From JAJYKC01 sp963823105 (GTDB lineage: Bacteria > Acidobacteriota > Terriglobia > Bryobacterales > Bryobacteraceae): a stretch of DNA of 64,000 nucleotides. Shown here piece after piece: positions 1 to 9,554 of the stretch. Made by a program: the position numbers and the translations under genes. Where the stretch lies: NCBI GenBank assembly GCA_963823105.1, contig CAWGKC010000002.1, positions 62,001-126,000 of the forward strand. Reading direction: 5' to 3'. Positions within the stretch are counted from its first letter, which is position 1. Every line of letters starts with the position of its first letter. The notes under the pieces are model-generated. The model did not search any database and was not told the DNA's origin. It saw only the letters and a program-made list of their open reading frames with translations.

Positions 1-136
1 AGGCGGTGATCGAGATCAGATAGAGGATGGCGATCCGTTTGTGGTCTGTGGTGAACAGCCAGGATTTCCAGCCGTCGTCGACGTTCAGATAGTTGACCGG
101 TGTTCCGGTGCGTGGATTTTCAAGCGCGGTGCTCAT
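1..136 (-). CDS. ctaD: Cytochrome c oxidase subunit I, N-terminal fragment (cut by window edge)
   Basis: Only the first 45 codons are inside the window. Read leftwards from the ATG at 136-134 the protein begins MSTALENPRT and reaches WLFTTDHKRIAILYL, the stretch that precedes transmembrane helix 1 in heme-copper oxidase subunit I. The start overlaps the coxB stop as ATGA, so the two are translationally coupled. Subunit I would carry the heme a/CuB oxygen-reducing centre; those residues lie outside the window. Identity is firm from the signature and from its place directly after subunit II. Confidence 0.9.
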   Translation of the reverse strand, partial: MSTALENPRTGTPVNYLNVDDGWKSWLFTTDHKRIAILYLISITA

Positions 137-1158
137 TGCGTGCTCCCTGCGGACGCTGACTTCACAAGTTTCGCTTTAGCCGGCGCGGCTGGGGCGCCAG
201 ATGGCGCGCCTGGAGCCTCGCCTGGACGCTTTCCGCCGATCGATTTCAAGTATGCGATCAGTTGCAGAAGGTTTTCCTCGCTGACTTGGCCTTGGAATGT
301 GGGCATGATGTCCGGCTTATAGCCATAGACGATCTTGGCGTTGGGATTGAGAATCGATTCGCGGATATAGGCCTCGTCGGCCAGGACGGCGGTGCCATCG
401 GCCAACTGTTGTTTGGTTCCATATACGCCATGAAGATTCGGACACCGGCCGGCGGATTCGCTGAGGTGGCAACTGACGCAGCCAAATTGAGAGAAAAGCT
501 TTTCACCCTGCTGGGCCATAGTTCCAGTGGACCCTCCGCCGGACAGCCAGTTCTCGTACTCGTCCTGTTTCATGACGGTGACCCAGCCGATCATGCCCGA
601 GTGCTCCGTTCCGCAGTATTCGGCGCAAAAGATGTGATACCGGCCGGGTTTGTTCGCGATGAACCACTCGGTATTGTATCGGCCGGGGACCACATCCCGC
701 TTCAACCGGAACGCCGGCAGGAAAAAGCTGTGGATCACGTCTTCGGAGGCGAGCGTCAGCTTCACCGGCCGGTTCACGGGAACGTGGAGCTCGTTGATCT
801 CGCGCTGGCCGCCAGGGTATTGCACTTTCCACATCCACTGTTTGCCGACGACGAAGATGTCGATGGCGTTGGCGGGCGGTTTGCCGTTGTCGAAATAGAT
901 CTTAGCCCCCCAGAAAAACATGACCAGCATGACCAGGAACGGGATAATCGACCAGGTGACTTCCAGCTTCGTCGAGCCGTGGATCAGCGGCGTACTTTCG
1001 TTACCGGGGCGGCGGCGGTATTTGAAGGCGAAGAACGCGACGGTGGTGAAAATCAACACCACCATGACGACGGTTACGATCGACTCGAAGTAATAAAGAT
1101 AATCGTACGCGGTGGCGTTGGTGGCGGCGGCGTCGGGAAATACTTGAAATCTGCCCAT
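133..1158 (-). CDS. coxB: Cytochrome c oxidase subunit II with fused cytochrome c domain (caa3 type)
   Basis: The 341-residue protein has two N-terminal membrane helices (about 25-47 and 68-88), then the periplasmic cupredoxin domain. The CuA ligands are visible as H143 and CAEYCGTEHSGM (C178, E180, C182, H186, M189). A C-terminal cytochrome c domain follows with the heme motif CVSCH at 227-231 and a likely Met ligand in IMPTFQG near 298. The fusion marks a caa3-type oxidase that takes electrons from the upstream alternative complex III without needing a separate soluble cytochrome c. An unusual Cys sits in AGRCPNLHG just after the heme, where Gly is usual. The gene lies 6 bases after SCO1 and overlaps ctaD by ATGA. 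Confidence 0.96.
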   Translation of the reverse strand: MGRFQVFPDAAATNATAYDYLYYFESIVTVVMVVLIFTTVAFFAFKYRRRPGNESTPLIHGSTKLEVTWSIIPFLVMLVMFFWGAKIYFDNGKPPANAIDIFVVGKQWMWKVQYPGGQREINELHVPVNRPVKLTLASEDVIHSFFLPAFRLKRDVVPGRYNTEWFIANKPGRYHIFCAEYCGTEHSGMIGWVTVMKQDEYENWLSGGGSTGTMAQQGEKLFSQFGCVSCHLSESAGRCPNLHGVYGTKQQLADGTAVLADEAYIRESILNPNAKIVYGYKPDIMPTFQGQVSEENLLQLIAYLKSIGGKRPGEAPGAPSGAPAAPAKAKLVKSASAGSTQ

Positions 1159-1164
1159 AATTTA

Positions 1165-2019
1165 TTACACCGGCCTCCAACGCCCGCCGGAGCCAATCGC
1201 GGCGCCGGGCCCGGGCTTCTCCCGTCGGTCCTTCCGGATGAGGATCGCCAGGAGGAAGACGAGAGCGAAAACGGTGACGCCTCCGCCGATTTTTAAAGCG
1301 TTCTGAATCGCGAGCCCATACTTGCCGGTGGTGGGGTCGTAGTGGTAGCAAAACAGCAAGAGTTCGTCCACGGGCGAGCCGATCTTTTCCGCGGAAGCCT
1401 CCACCAATCCGAGGCGAAGGTCGCGTTGGTCGTAGTGAATGCCGTAAAAGTATCGCGCCAGACGGCCGTCGGGAGTCGCCACCATAATTCCACTGGCGTG
1501 CGCAAACTGATTCTGCCGCGGGTCGTACGTAAAATGGAAACCCGCCGCGTCGGCGACTCGCAGGATATCGCCGCGCCGGCCGGTCAGAAAATGGAGAGAA
1601 GCGCCATCGCCGGCCGCGGGAAAATGCTTCAAATACGTCCGCTTCTTGGCCGCGGCCAATTCCGCCGTCTCCCGGTCGTCGATGCTGATGGCGACAACCT
1701 GGTAATCCGCGCCGGGCTTGAGCTCGATCTGTTTCAAGCTGGCAATCATGCCGTCCAGCACCAGATTGCAGAGCATGGGGCAGCGATAATAGACAAAGGC
1801 GAGGACCACGGGACGGTTTTGAAAATAGTCGCCCAGGCGAACCGGCTTCCCCGCGTCGTCGACGAATGCGCTATATAGCGGGAGCTGGTGGTTCAGATTC
1901 TGGTCGATGCCCACTTTGCGGAGCGGCTCGGGGCGTCCAAGGAAATCCTGAGCCGCCAGCGGCTGCAGGGCGCTTCCGGCGAGGAGGGCGCAGGCGGCAA
2001 CCGGATAAAGAAATCGCAT
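1165..2019 (-). CDS. SCO1/SenC copper chaperone for the CuA centre
   Basis: SCO proteins deliver copper to, or keep reduced, the CuA cysteines of oxidase subunit II. The 284-residue protein begins with a signal-like segment (MRFLYPVAACALLAGSA), then a thioredoxin fold with the copper-binding CPMLC (C80, C84) and the distal His in FAHASG (H174). A C-terminal membrane helix at about 245-265 is followed by a basic tail, so it may be anchored at both ends. I chose the ATG at 2019 because GGGGAGG lies just upstream; the frame is open further upstream but that part is arginine-rich and implausible. It sits directly before coxB, its expected client. Confidence 0.93.
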   Translation of the reverse strand: MRFLYPVAACALLAGSALQPLAAQDFLGRPEPLRKVGIDQNLNHQLPLYSAFVDDAGKPVRLGDYFQNRPVVLAFVYYRCPMLCNLVLDGMIASLKQIELKPGADYQVVAISIDDRETAELAAAKKRTYLKHFPAAGDGASLHFLTGRRGDILRVADAAGFHFTYDPRQNQFAHASGIMVATPDGRLARYFYGIHYDQRDLRLGLVEASAEKIGSPVDELLLFCYHYDPTTGKYGLAIQNALKIGGGVTVFALVFLLAILIRKDRREKPGPGAAIGSGGRWRPV

Positions 2020-2020
2020 T

Positions 2021-2494
2021 TTATTGGCCTCCCCGATCCTTTTCCGGCGATTGCAGCGCCGCCGTCGACGGGGCGGTCTTGGGATTTTTCTTAGCGGGAA
2101 CAGCCGGCTTATCTCCACGCAAGGGAAGTCCCCGCTCGACGATAAGCGCCATGGCGCGATCAATCGGAATACGCACCGTCTCCGTCTTTTGATCCGTCCA
2201 GCCATAGCTATTCAACATGCGGGTTTCCTCGGCGTGTAGAGCCTTGTATTCTTCCCAGGGGTGCTCCTGGACGCGCGGAGCGGCTGGCGGCTCTTTCGGG
2301 CGGACCAGAGAAGTAGTTTGCGGCGGCCCTTCTTGATGCGTATTGAGGTAATCGAAAATTCCCACCGTGATGAAACAGACGCTCAGCACCATGATGGCGA
2401 CGCCCACCGTGGACAACAGGATCAGCTTGACGTTGGCGTCGCGGGTCTCATGTCCGGATGCCGGAGACACTTCGTGATTGACGGGATGGTCCAT
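2021..2494 (-). CDS. Small membrane protein of the act-cox operon, function unknown
   Basis: The 157-residue protein has one clear membrane helix at about residues 22-46 (LILLSTVGVAIMVLSVCF), a short cytosolic N-terminus and a proline-rich soluble region that includes HPWEEYKALHAEETRMLNSY. I do not recognise a named family. Hypothetical proteins of this size and layout are often found between actF and SCO1 in act-cox operons, so a structural or assembly role in the ACIII/oxidase supercomplex is a reasonable inference. The ATG at 2494 has GAGGAG upstream. It ends one base before the SCO1 start. Confidence 0.75.
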   Translation of the reverse strand: MDHPVNHEVSPASGHETRDANVKLILLSTVGVAIMVLSVCFITVGIFDYLNTHQEGPPQTTSLVRPKEPPAAPRVQEHPWEEYKALHAEETRMLNSYGWTDQKTETVRIPIDRAMALIVERGLPLRGDKPAVPAKKNPKTAPSTAALQSPEKDRGGQ

Positions 2495-2532
2495 ATCAAA
2501 AGCTCCTCGGCGGGACGATCGCGAAAATGTCG

Positions 2533-3708
2533 TTAAGCATGGCGATGGACCCGGACCATTTTCTCCAGCCGCGCGTCGTGGAGGGGCAGAAGCGGGCGCG
2601 CTTTCAAAGTACGGAAAAATAAATAGAGCCACGCGCCGCCCACGCCGGCGAGCGAAGTTACATCCATCCAATGCAGCGACAAAACAGGCCGGATCGGCGG
2701 CTCGATCAGCCAGAACATATCCAAGGCCCGCATTGCAAACATATACAAACAGATCGTGTAGAGGAGGCGCGGATCCTTCTTGACGAATCGCTGCAGCAGG
2801 AGAAAGAACGGCACGCAAAAATGGAAAACCGACACCGTCCACGCCACATAGCCCCAGCCGTTGGTGAAGCGCCGCAAATACCAGGGAATCTCGTCGGGAA
2901 GGTTACCTGCCCAGATGATGAGGAACTGGGAAAACGAAAGATAGGCCCAAAGCATGGTGAAAGCCAGCATCAGGTTGCCGAGGTCGTGATAGAGCGGCGT
3001 GTTCAAATGTTCGCGGAAGGGCGTCTCCTCCGACGATCGCACCAGTAGGACCAGGCAGAACGCGAGCGTGGCCAGCACCTGTCCAATGATGAACATCAGG
3101 CCGTAAATGGTCGAGTACCAATCGGGTTCGAGCGACATTACCCAATCGAAGAAACCGAAGGTGGCGCAGAGGACAAACACAAGCAGCGAAGGCGACGAGA
3201 ACGCTCGCATCTTTTCTTGGATACCCGGATCGCCCGTCTTGTCCTGCAGATCGGTGCGGCTGCTGAGGCGGTAGGCGAAGAAGGTCCAGATGAGGAAGTA
3301 GCCTACGAAGCGAATGGAGAAGAAACCGGTGTTGAGGTACGGGAATTTGTGGGCGACGATGGGGTCGTGCGCGGCTTCCGGGCGCGCCCAGGAGTAGAGC
3401 GCGGGCATCCCGAACAGAATGGGCGCTAAGAGGATGCCGGAAAACGGGATGTTCTTCGCGCCGGCCTCGAGGAAGCGGCGGATGATGGCTCCCCAATTAC
3501 CGCCCACCACGTTGTGCAATAAATAAAGACCCAGCGATCCGATCGAAATGCCCGTCCAGAAAAGGCTGCCGTATAGCCAGGACTGGAAGAACTGATGGCG
3601 GTCGGCCACGAAGCCGATGGCGCTGAGCACCAAGCCAATAACTCCGATCACGCCGGCGATTCGTTGCCAGGAGGTGTAGCGCTGGATAAGTACGGGCGAA
3701 TCGGTCAT
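2533..3708 (-). CDS. actF: Alternative complex III subunit ActF (quinol-binding NrfD-like membrane protein)
   Basis: This 391-residue polytopic membrane protein of the NrfD/PsrC-like type has about ten helices and no cofactor motif of its own. ActF and ActC are the two homologous integral subunits of alternative complex III, which oxidises quinol and replaces the bc1 complex. The start at 3708 overlaps the actE stop by one base (TAATG), supporting MTDSPVLIQRYTSW as the N-terminus over a longer Arg-rich reading. Its place after actE in the order actABCDEF matches known act operons. Confidence 0.93.
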   Translation of the reverse strand: MTDSPVLIQRYTSWQRIAGVIGVIGLVLSAIGFVADRHQFFQSWLYGSLFWTGISIGSLGLYLLHNVVGGNWGAIIRRFLEAGAKNIPFSGILLAPILFGMPALYSWARPEAAHDPIVAHKFPYLNTGFFSIRFVGYFLIWTFFAYRLSSRTDLQDKTGDPGIQEKMRAFSSPSLLVFVLCATFGFFDWVMSLEPDWYSTIYGLMFIIGQVLATLAFCLVLLVRSSEETPFREHLNTPLYHDLGNLMLAFTMLWAYLSFSQFLIIWAGNLPDEIPWYLRRFTNGWGYVAWTVSVFHFCVPFFLLLQRFVKKDPRLLYTICLYMFAMRALDMFWLIEPPIRPVLSLHWMDVTSLAGVGGAWLYLFFRTLKARPLLPLHDARLEKMVRVHRHA

Positions 3709-4433
3709 TAGTTCGATTCCTTGGCGGCGGGTGGAATTTCGCCGGAGAACGGCGCGGGCATCTCCGGATGTCCGGGATTGCTTACGGTGCTGCGCGGCGG
3801 CGACCAAGTCAAGTGCGCGGTGGGGCCGTCTTCATAGGGCACTTGGGCGGTGGGCCCTCCCGCTTGCAGTTGTTGGCGGATATCGGGAGGAACGTCGGAG
3901 AGCTTCGCCGCCTGGCTAAGCTGAAGGGCGCGGACGTAGGCGATGATGCGCCACCGGTCGTCGACGGGAATGCGCGAGGCGTAACTCGGCATGGCGCCGA
4001 AGCCGTTCGTGACAACGTCGAAGAAGTGGCCCACCGGGGCTTTCATCAGCTTCTCGGTGTGATAAGACGCCGCGCGGCGGTAGCCCCGTTGGACGATCAT
4101 TCCATTGCCGTCGCCGAGGCGGCTGTGGCACGGGCTGCAATAAATATTGAAGCGGTACTCGCCTTGTTGAAGGTCTTCTTGCGTCAGCTTCCAGGGGAAA
4201 TAGTCGATATCCTCGCCGTCCACCTTGCCCGTGTAACGGGCGGCGTCCAGGCGAAGCTGGCCGCGGGCGACGGTGTCCTCGACCATCGGCCGGGCCGAAC
4301 GCTCGTCGTTCCAAAAATCGCTTTGCGCCAGGGCTTTGTAGCGCGGCTGGTCGTGCATGTCCTGCCGGCATCCCAGCGAGACGAGGGCGAGAAGACCGGC
4401 CGCGGGAACGAGCAGCGGATTAGTTCTCGACAT
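3708..4433 (-). CDS. actE: Alternative complex III monoheme cytochrome c lipoprotein ActE
   Basis: The 241-residue protein has a lipoprotein signal ending in LVSLGC (lipidated C22), so it should be anchored on the periplasmic side. A single heme c site, CSPCH at 99-103, and a likely axial Met in FGAMPSYAS near 149 define a class I cytochrome c domain. The Pro-rich C-terminus is probably disordered. ActE passes electrons from the complex towards the oxidase. It overlaps actD by 14 bases and actF by 1 base. Confidence 0.93.
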   Translation of the reverse strand: MSRTNPLLVPAAGLLALVSLGCRQDMHDQPRYKALAQSDFWNDERSARPMVEDTVARGQLRLDAARYTGKVDGEDIDYFPWKLTQEDLQQGEYRFNIYCSPCHSRLGDGNGMIVQRGYRRAASYHTEKLMKAPVGHFFDVVTNGFGAMPSYASRIPVDDRWRIIAYVRALQLSQAAKLSDVPPDIRQQLQAGGPTAQVPYEDGPTAHLTWSPPRSTVSNPGHPEMPAPFSGEIPPAAKESN

Positions 4434-4968
4434 CGGCGACCTCGTACTTCGTCATCTGCTCGAGAAACGTCCGCGTGCCCGCCAGATCGAATTTCGGATC
4501 GTCCGATTCGATGCACAAAAAGAAGCGGTCCTTCGAGGCGCGGTTGAAGGCGGCCACGTTGAAGACGGGATGATAAGGCATCGGCAGCCCGTTCATGGCG
4601 AACATTCCGAAGACGGCGGTGAGCGCCGCCAGAAGCACAGTACACTCGAATGTGATCGGAATATAGGCGGGCCAACTGTTTAGCGGACGCCCGCCGATAT
4701 TATGGGCGTACGCGATTTTGGAGATCCAATAAAGCAGCGTGAAGCCGCCCATGCAACCGAGCAGCCCTCCGGTAAGGACGGCGGGCGAGACGAAGTTGCG
4801 TGTAAACCCGATGGCCTCCGATAGCCCCTCGACCGGCATCGGCGAATAGGCGTCCATCTTGCGGTATCCAGCGGCGTAGGCGCGTTCGGCGGCCGTCACG
4901 AGTTCCTCCGGCGTGGCGAACTCGGCCATAATTCCGTGCAAACCGGTTTTTTGTTCCAGTGCGCTCAT
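4420..4968 (-). CDS. actD: Alternative complex III subunit ActD (DUF3341)
   Basis: The 182-residue protein shows the DUF3341 pattern: a soluble N-terminal part with a short motif (GIMAEFATPEELVTAAERAY), then two membrane helices at about 63-85 and 105-127 separated by a loop with PYIPITFE-like sequence (AYIPITFEC). ActD has no cofactors and helps hold the membrane part of the complex together. Its start is 9 bases after the actC stop and its end overlaps actE. Confidence 0.93.
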   Translation of the reverse strand: MSALEQKTGLHGIMAEFATPEELVTAAERAYAAGYRKMDAYSPMPVEGLSEAIGFTRNFVSPAVLTGGLLGCMGGFTLLYWISKIAYAHNIGGRPLNSWPAYIPITFECTVLLAALTAVFGMFAMNGLPMPYHPVFNVAAFNRASKDRFFLCIESDDPKFDLAGTRTFLEQMTKYEVADVEN

Positions 4969-4977
4969 AGCCGGCTC

Positions 4978-6408
4978 TCAATCTCCGTGCGCGGGACTCG
5001 GCGCCGGAAGGTGCTCATGTTGCAAAGTGTGAACCACCTCGCGGACCTCGAATATGGCGATCATCGGAAGGAAGCGCACGAAGAGCCACATCAGCGTGGT
5101 GAATAGACCGATGGTGCCAAGGTACGTCGCCCAGTCCCAAATTGTCGGGTAATACATGCCCCAGGAAGACGGGACAAAATCGCGAGTGAGGCTGGTGATG
5201 ACGATCACGAAGCGTTCCAGCCACATGCCAACGTTGATCACCAGGGCGACGCAGAAGAGAGCGGGAATGCTCTGCCGCACGGCTCTGAACCACAACAACT
5301 GGGGGATGGCGATGTTACAGGCGATCAGCATGGCGTACGACCAGCCATAGGGTCCGGTGATGCGATTCCAGTACATGAAGCTTTCGTATTGATTTCCGCT
5401 ATACCAGGCCATGAACGCTTCCATCGCATATCCATAAGCGACGATGAGGCCGGTGCCGAGCATGAGCTTCGCCGAAGCTTCCAGATGGCGCATCGTGATC
5501 ATATCTTCCATGTGGAACCACTTGCGCGTTGGAATGGCCAAGGTCACCACCATGGCGAAACCGGAGTAAATCGCGCCGGCGACGAAATAGGGCGGAAAAA
5601 TCGTGGTGTGCCAGCCGGGAAGAATGCTGATCGCGAAGTCGAAGCTGACGACGGTGTGAACGGAGACGACCAGCGGCGTCGAAAGGCCGGCCAGCAACAG
5701 ATACGCCATCTGATATCGCGACCAGTGGCGGGCCGAGCCGCGCCAACCGAGCGCCAGCATGCCGAAAAGCCGCTGTTGCCAGGGATGCTTGGCCTGATCC
5801 CGCATGGTGGCGAAATCGGGCACCAGCCCGGTGAGCCAGAACAATAACGATACGGTGGCATAGGTCGAGACGGCGAACACGTCCCACACCAACGGGCTAC
5901 GCGGATTCGGCCACATCCACATGGAATTCGGATAGGGCAGCAGCCAATAAAACAGCCACGGCCGGCCAAGGTGAAGCACCGGAAACATGCCGGCGCAGGC
6001 GACGGCGAACAGCGTCATCGCTTCCGAAAATCGGTTAATCGACGTGCGCCAGTCCTGCTTGAGCAAAAGCAGAATGGCCGAGATCAAGGTGCCCGCGTGG
6101 CCGATACCGATCCACCAGACGAAATTGACGATAGCGAACCCCCAGGCGATGGGGATCACGATGCCCCAGATTCCGACGCCCCTGTAAAACAGCCAGGCGG
6201 CGGCGATCAACAGCAACTGGAGCATGGAGAACGCCGCGGCGAAGGCGAAGAACCACTGCTTCGGCGTTTTCCGGAGCGGCGAATAAATAACACCGGCGAT
6301 TTTGTCGGTGACCGTGGCGTTGTCGTGTCCGGGGCCGAGGACGCTATCCGGGCCGGGATCGATATCGGGCGGGATCGGGCGCACTACTTCTTCGGTCTCG
6401 AAGGCCAT
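4978..6408 (-). CDS. actC: Alternative complex III subunit ActC (NrfD/PsrC-like quinol-binding membrane protein)
   Basis: This 476-residue protein has about ten membrane helices and belongs to the NrfD/PsrC family. After the soluble N-terminus (MAFETEEVVRPIPPDIDPGP) comes the helix bundle, including GIGHAGTLISAILLL, the conserved segment near the quinol site. The start at 6408 overlaps the actB stop by one base (TAATG), as seen for actE/actF. ActC accepts electrons from quinol and passes them to the iron-sulfur protein ActB. Confidence 0.94.
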   Translation of the reverse strand: MAFETEEVVRPIPPDIDPGPDSVLGPGHDNATVTDKIAGVIYSPLRKTPKQWFFAFAAAFSMLQLLLIAAAWLFYRGVGIWGIVIPIAWGFAIVNFVWWIGIGHAGTLISAILLLLKQDWRTSINRFSEAMTLFAVACAGMFPVLHLGRPWLFYWLLPYPNSMWMWPNPRSPLVWDVFAVSTYATVSLLFWLTGLVPDFATMRDQAKHPWQQRLFGMLALGWRGSARHWSRYQMAYLLLAGLSTPLVVSVHTVVSFDFAISILPGWHTTIFPPYFVAGAIYSGFAMVVTLAIPTRKWFHMEDMITMRHLEASAKLMLGTGLIVAYGYAMEAFMAWYSGNQYESFMYWNRITGPYGWSYAMLIACNIAIPQLLWFRAVRQSIPALFCVALVINVGMWLERFVIVITSLTRDFVPSSWGMYYPTIWDWATYLGTIGLFTTLMWLFVRFLPMIAIFEVREVVHTLQHEHLPAPSPAHGD

Positions 6409-9400
6409 TAGGCTTTCTCCAGATCGGGGTTCGGATTCCGCAACCGTCCGAGGTACGTGGTGCGGGGCCTCGTGTTCAAATCTTCCAACAGGCCATAGTT
6501 GCGCATCTGGCGCTTCAGCTTGGCCACATTGCTGTTCGGATCGTTGACGTCGCCGAAGGCGATCGCCTGCGTTGGGCAGGACTGCGCGCAAGCGGGCGTT
6601 ATCTCACCGTCGCGCACGCGGCGGTTCTCCTTCTCGGCCAGAATCTTCGCGGCATTGATGCGCTGCAGGCAGTAGGAGCACTTCTCCATCACCCCGCGGC
6701 TGCGCACGGTGACGTCCGGATTGCGCAGGCCCTTCAGGCTGTCGGTGTACCAGTCCGAATAGAGGAAAAAGTTAAAGCGCCGGACTTTATAGGGGCAGTT
6801 GTTGGAACAATACCGCGTGCCGACGCAGCGGTTGTAGACCATCTGATTAATGCCCTCGCCGCTATGAACCGTGGCGGCGACGGGGCAGACCAGTTCGCAG
6901 GGCGCGTTCTCGCACTGCATGCATGTCACCGGCTGGAAGTACAGTTCGGGGTCGTCCAGGCTCTTCCCGGCGTAGTAGCGGTCCACGCGAATCCATTGCA
7001 TGTGGCGGCCTTTAGCTACTTCCGCCTTCCCGACGACTGCGATGTTGTTCTCGGCCTGGCAGGCGATGTTGCACGTGTTGCAGCCGATGCAGGCGTTCAA
7101 GTCGATCGTCAGGCCCCATTTATAGCCTTCGTATTTGTAATCGGGGAACAAGGTGAGCTTGGCGCCGGCGGCGTCTTCTTTCCTGCCGACGTAATCGGGG
7201 TTCTTTTTGTACTCCTCGATCGTGGCGATGCGGACCGGATTGCGCTCCTCCATCGTCTGCGTGTGCTGGGTGGACGCGATGGGGAAGGTCTTGCCGGTCT
7301 TACGGATCTCCACACCCGCGCCATGCCAAAGCGAATCCGCCACGCGCAGCTTATAGGCGTCGAACCCCGTGCCATTGGCGACCCGGCCGCAGTGCGTGCG
7401 GCCGAACCCCAGATGCACGGTGACCGCGTCGGGAACATGTCCGGGGAGCACCCAGACCGGCCCCTCCACCATGCGTCCTTGATAGCTGAGCGCCACCACG
7501 TCCTCGGTTTGTACGCCGAACTTCTGCGCCGTGGCGGGCGCCATCCAAACCACGTTGTCCCAGGCGACCTTCGTCGTCGGCTTGGGTAACTCCTGCAGCC
7601 AGCCGTTGTTCGCAAAACGGCCGTCCCAGATTGAAGGATCCGGCCGGAAGGCGATCTCGATTCCCGTGCCGGAGGGCGCGGCGGAGGCCGGTGGCGCCTT
7701 CGCCGCAACGGTCACCGGCGGCAATGCGCTGCCCTCGACGATGCCGTTATGAAGCGCGGTGCGCCAGAAGCGGTCGAAGTCCTTTTCGCCTTTCTGCTCT
7801 TGCCAGTATTCCTTAAGCAAGTCGTGCGCGCTCTTGCCCGGATCCCCACCGAGGGCGGTAAGAATTTCCGCCGCCGTCTTGCCGCCGTAGAGCGGAGCGA
7901 TTAGCGGCTGCTGAATGGTTACGGTGCCGTCGTAGGCGCGCGTGTCGCCCCAGGTTTCGAGAAAATGCGCTTCTGGCAACGCCCATTCGCAGAGCATCGA
8001 GGTTTCATCGTTGTACAGCGACAAATGGGCTTTCAACTTCACTTTTTTAAGCGCGGCCGTAAAATCGAGATCGGCGGGCGCGTCATAAGCGGGGTTGCCG
8101 CCGAAAATGAACAGCGTATCCACCTTGCCCGCGTTCATGTCGCCTACAAGGTCGCGAAGCGATTGCACGGCGTCCACCGGGTTCGCTTCGAGCGGCTCGG
8201 TGTACACCACGGTTTTGTCCTGATTCCCCAACGCGTCGTTGATGGCGTGGGCCAGCGCGTGAACGGCCGGCGGCTGAAATTGCCCGGCAATCACCACGGA
8301 CTGGCCACGGTGAGCTTTCAAATCGGCGGCGATGGCCGCAACGGCCGCATGGGGCGATGCTCCCGCGCCGGCCCCCGCAACACCCACGGCGGCGGCGAGG
8401 TCTCTGGCGAATCCTTCAATCTGCGAGGCGCGCAGCGCGATGTGATGATCCGCCGTGGCGCCGGTGGGAGAATAGGCGGGCTCGATTACGTACAACCGGT
8501 TCGCCGTCGTCTCCTCCAGCGGCTTGCCTTCGGCTTTGGCTTCGACCACATTCGTGGGAGAGGGACTGGTGTCCTCTTCGACGTGCGCGGCCGCCTGGTT
8601 GCGGAGCGGCGCTTCCGGCCCGGCCTGGAAGCCTTCCTGCCGGTCGGCCTTCGAAGCCGGTTCGGCCGTGAGGTTGGTGCGCACGCGGCGGCCATCGGCG
8701 AAGTCGCGGGCATAACGCACCCGCCCGTCTCCGCTCACGAGGAAGTCCGAATCGAGCGAAACGATCACCTGCGCGTTTTCGAACTTGTAAACCGGATTCA
8801 CGTACCGGCCGAACGCCAGCTTCGCGCCCTCGTGTACGTTATGGCGGCCCACAGGCGCCCAAGTGTGCCACCGGACGCCTGGCATCGCCTTGCGGACGCC
8901 ATCGATCTGCGCCGCCAGGCTGGGCGAGGTGACGGGCGGAGTGAGGACGCTAATTCCCGCGCCACCGCTCGCCTTAGTCGCGTTTTTCAAATCGGCAATG
9001 ACTCCGTTGAAACTTCCCCAGCTTTCGACGTCGCCATAGTGCATCACCACCTGCGCCCGGTCGGGATCCCAAAGATCCAGCACCGAGGCTTGCGCCCATA
9101 TGTCGGTCGCGCCCAGGCTGCCCGGATGGTCCGGATTTCCTTCCGCCTTCGTTGGCCGCCCCAAGTGGCTCTCCACGAGCAAACCGACGGCCGCGCCGGG
9201 GCCGGGCATCGCGGTGGCGTAAAACAGCGGCTTGCCGGGTGTGAATTCCTCCGGCTGGCGCACGTAAGGAACGATCAGCTCCTTCGGCTGCTTCGTGCAG
9301 GCGCTAAGTCCCGCCAGTGCCAACGACGACGCCATCACCTTCAGCGCCGCCCGCCGGTTCACCGGGTCCAGCCAATCCGGCGTGCGATTGGCGAATTCGT

Positions 9401-9554
9401 CTTCGGCGAAAGCCTGGAATTCCGGCGTATCGGCAAGCTGCTCGAAACTCCGCCAATATTGCGGACCGGTGGATTCGGAGAGCCGCCGCCGGAGTTTCTC
9501 GATATCGATCGCTTCCCGCTTCGGTGCTGGTGTATCGGGTGTTTGGCCGTTCAT
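6408..9554 (-). CDS. actB: Alternative complex III iron-sulfur/molybdopterin-like subunit ActB
   Basis: This 1048-residue periplasmic protein has an N-terminal Tat-like segment (NRRAALKVMASSLALAG, then a Cys), a molybdopterin-oxidoreductase-like domain and a C-terminal ferredoxin-like domain. The ferredoxin part carries CIGCNTCNIAC, CMQCENAPCELVC, CVGTRYCSNNC and CSYCLQR with CAQSCP, as expected for one [3Fe-4S] and three [4Fe-4S] clusters. In the family the first domain binds no molybdenum cofactor. Residues about 295-350 form an Ala/Glu/Thr-rich insertion just before RLYVIEP. The gene overlaps actA by ATGA and actC by one base. Confidence 0.95.
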   Translation of the reverse strand: MNGQTPDTPAPKREAIDIEKLRRRLSESTGPQYWRSFEQLADTPEFQAFAEDEFANRTPDWLDPVNRRAALKVMASSLALAGLSACTKQPKELIVPYVRQPEEFTPGKPLFYATAMPGPGAAVGLLVESHLGRPTKAEGNPDHPGSLGATDIWAQASVLDLWDPDRAQVVMHYGDVESWGSFNGVIADLKNATKASGGAGISVLTPPVTSPSLAAQIDGVRKAMPGVRWHTWAPVGRHNVHEGAKLAFGRYVNPVYKFENAQVIVSLDSDFLVSGDGRVRYARDFADGRRVRTNLTAEPASKADRQEGFQAGPEAPLRNQAAAHVEEDTSPSPTNVVEAKAEGKPLEETTANRLYVIEPAYSPTGATADHHIALRASQIEGFARDLAAAVGVAGAGAGASPHAAVAAIAADLKAHRGQSVVIAGQFQPPAVHALAHAINDALGNQDKTVVYTEPLEANPVDAVQSLRDLVGDMNAGKVDTLFIFGGNPAYDAPADLDFTAALKKVKLKAHLSLYNDETSMLCEWALPEAHFLETWGDTRAYDGTVTIQQPLIAPLYGGKTAAEILTALGGDPGKSAHDLLKEYWQEQKGEKDFDRFWRTALHNGIVEGSALPPVTVAAKAPPASAAPSGTGIEIAFRPDPSIWDGRFANNGWLQELPKPTTKVAWDNVVWMAPATAQKFGVQTEDVVALSYQGRMVEGPVWVLPGHVPDAVTVHLGFGRTHCGRVANGTGFDAYKLRVADSLWHGAGVEIRKTGKTFPIASTQHTQTMEERNPVRIATIEEYKKNPDYVGRKEDAAGAKLTLFPDYKYEGYKWGLTIDLNACIGCNTCNIACQAENNIAVVGKAEVAKGRHMQWIRVDRYYAGKSLDDPELYFQPVTCMQCENAPCELVCPVAATVHSGEGINQMVYNRCVGTRYCSNNCPYKVRRFNFFLYSDWYTDSLKGLRNPDVTVRSRGVMEKCSYCLQRINAAKILAEKENRRVRDGEITPACAQSCPTQAIAFGDVNDPNSNVAKLKRQMRNYGLLEDLNTRPRTTYLGRLRNPNPDLEKA

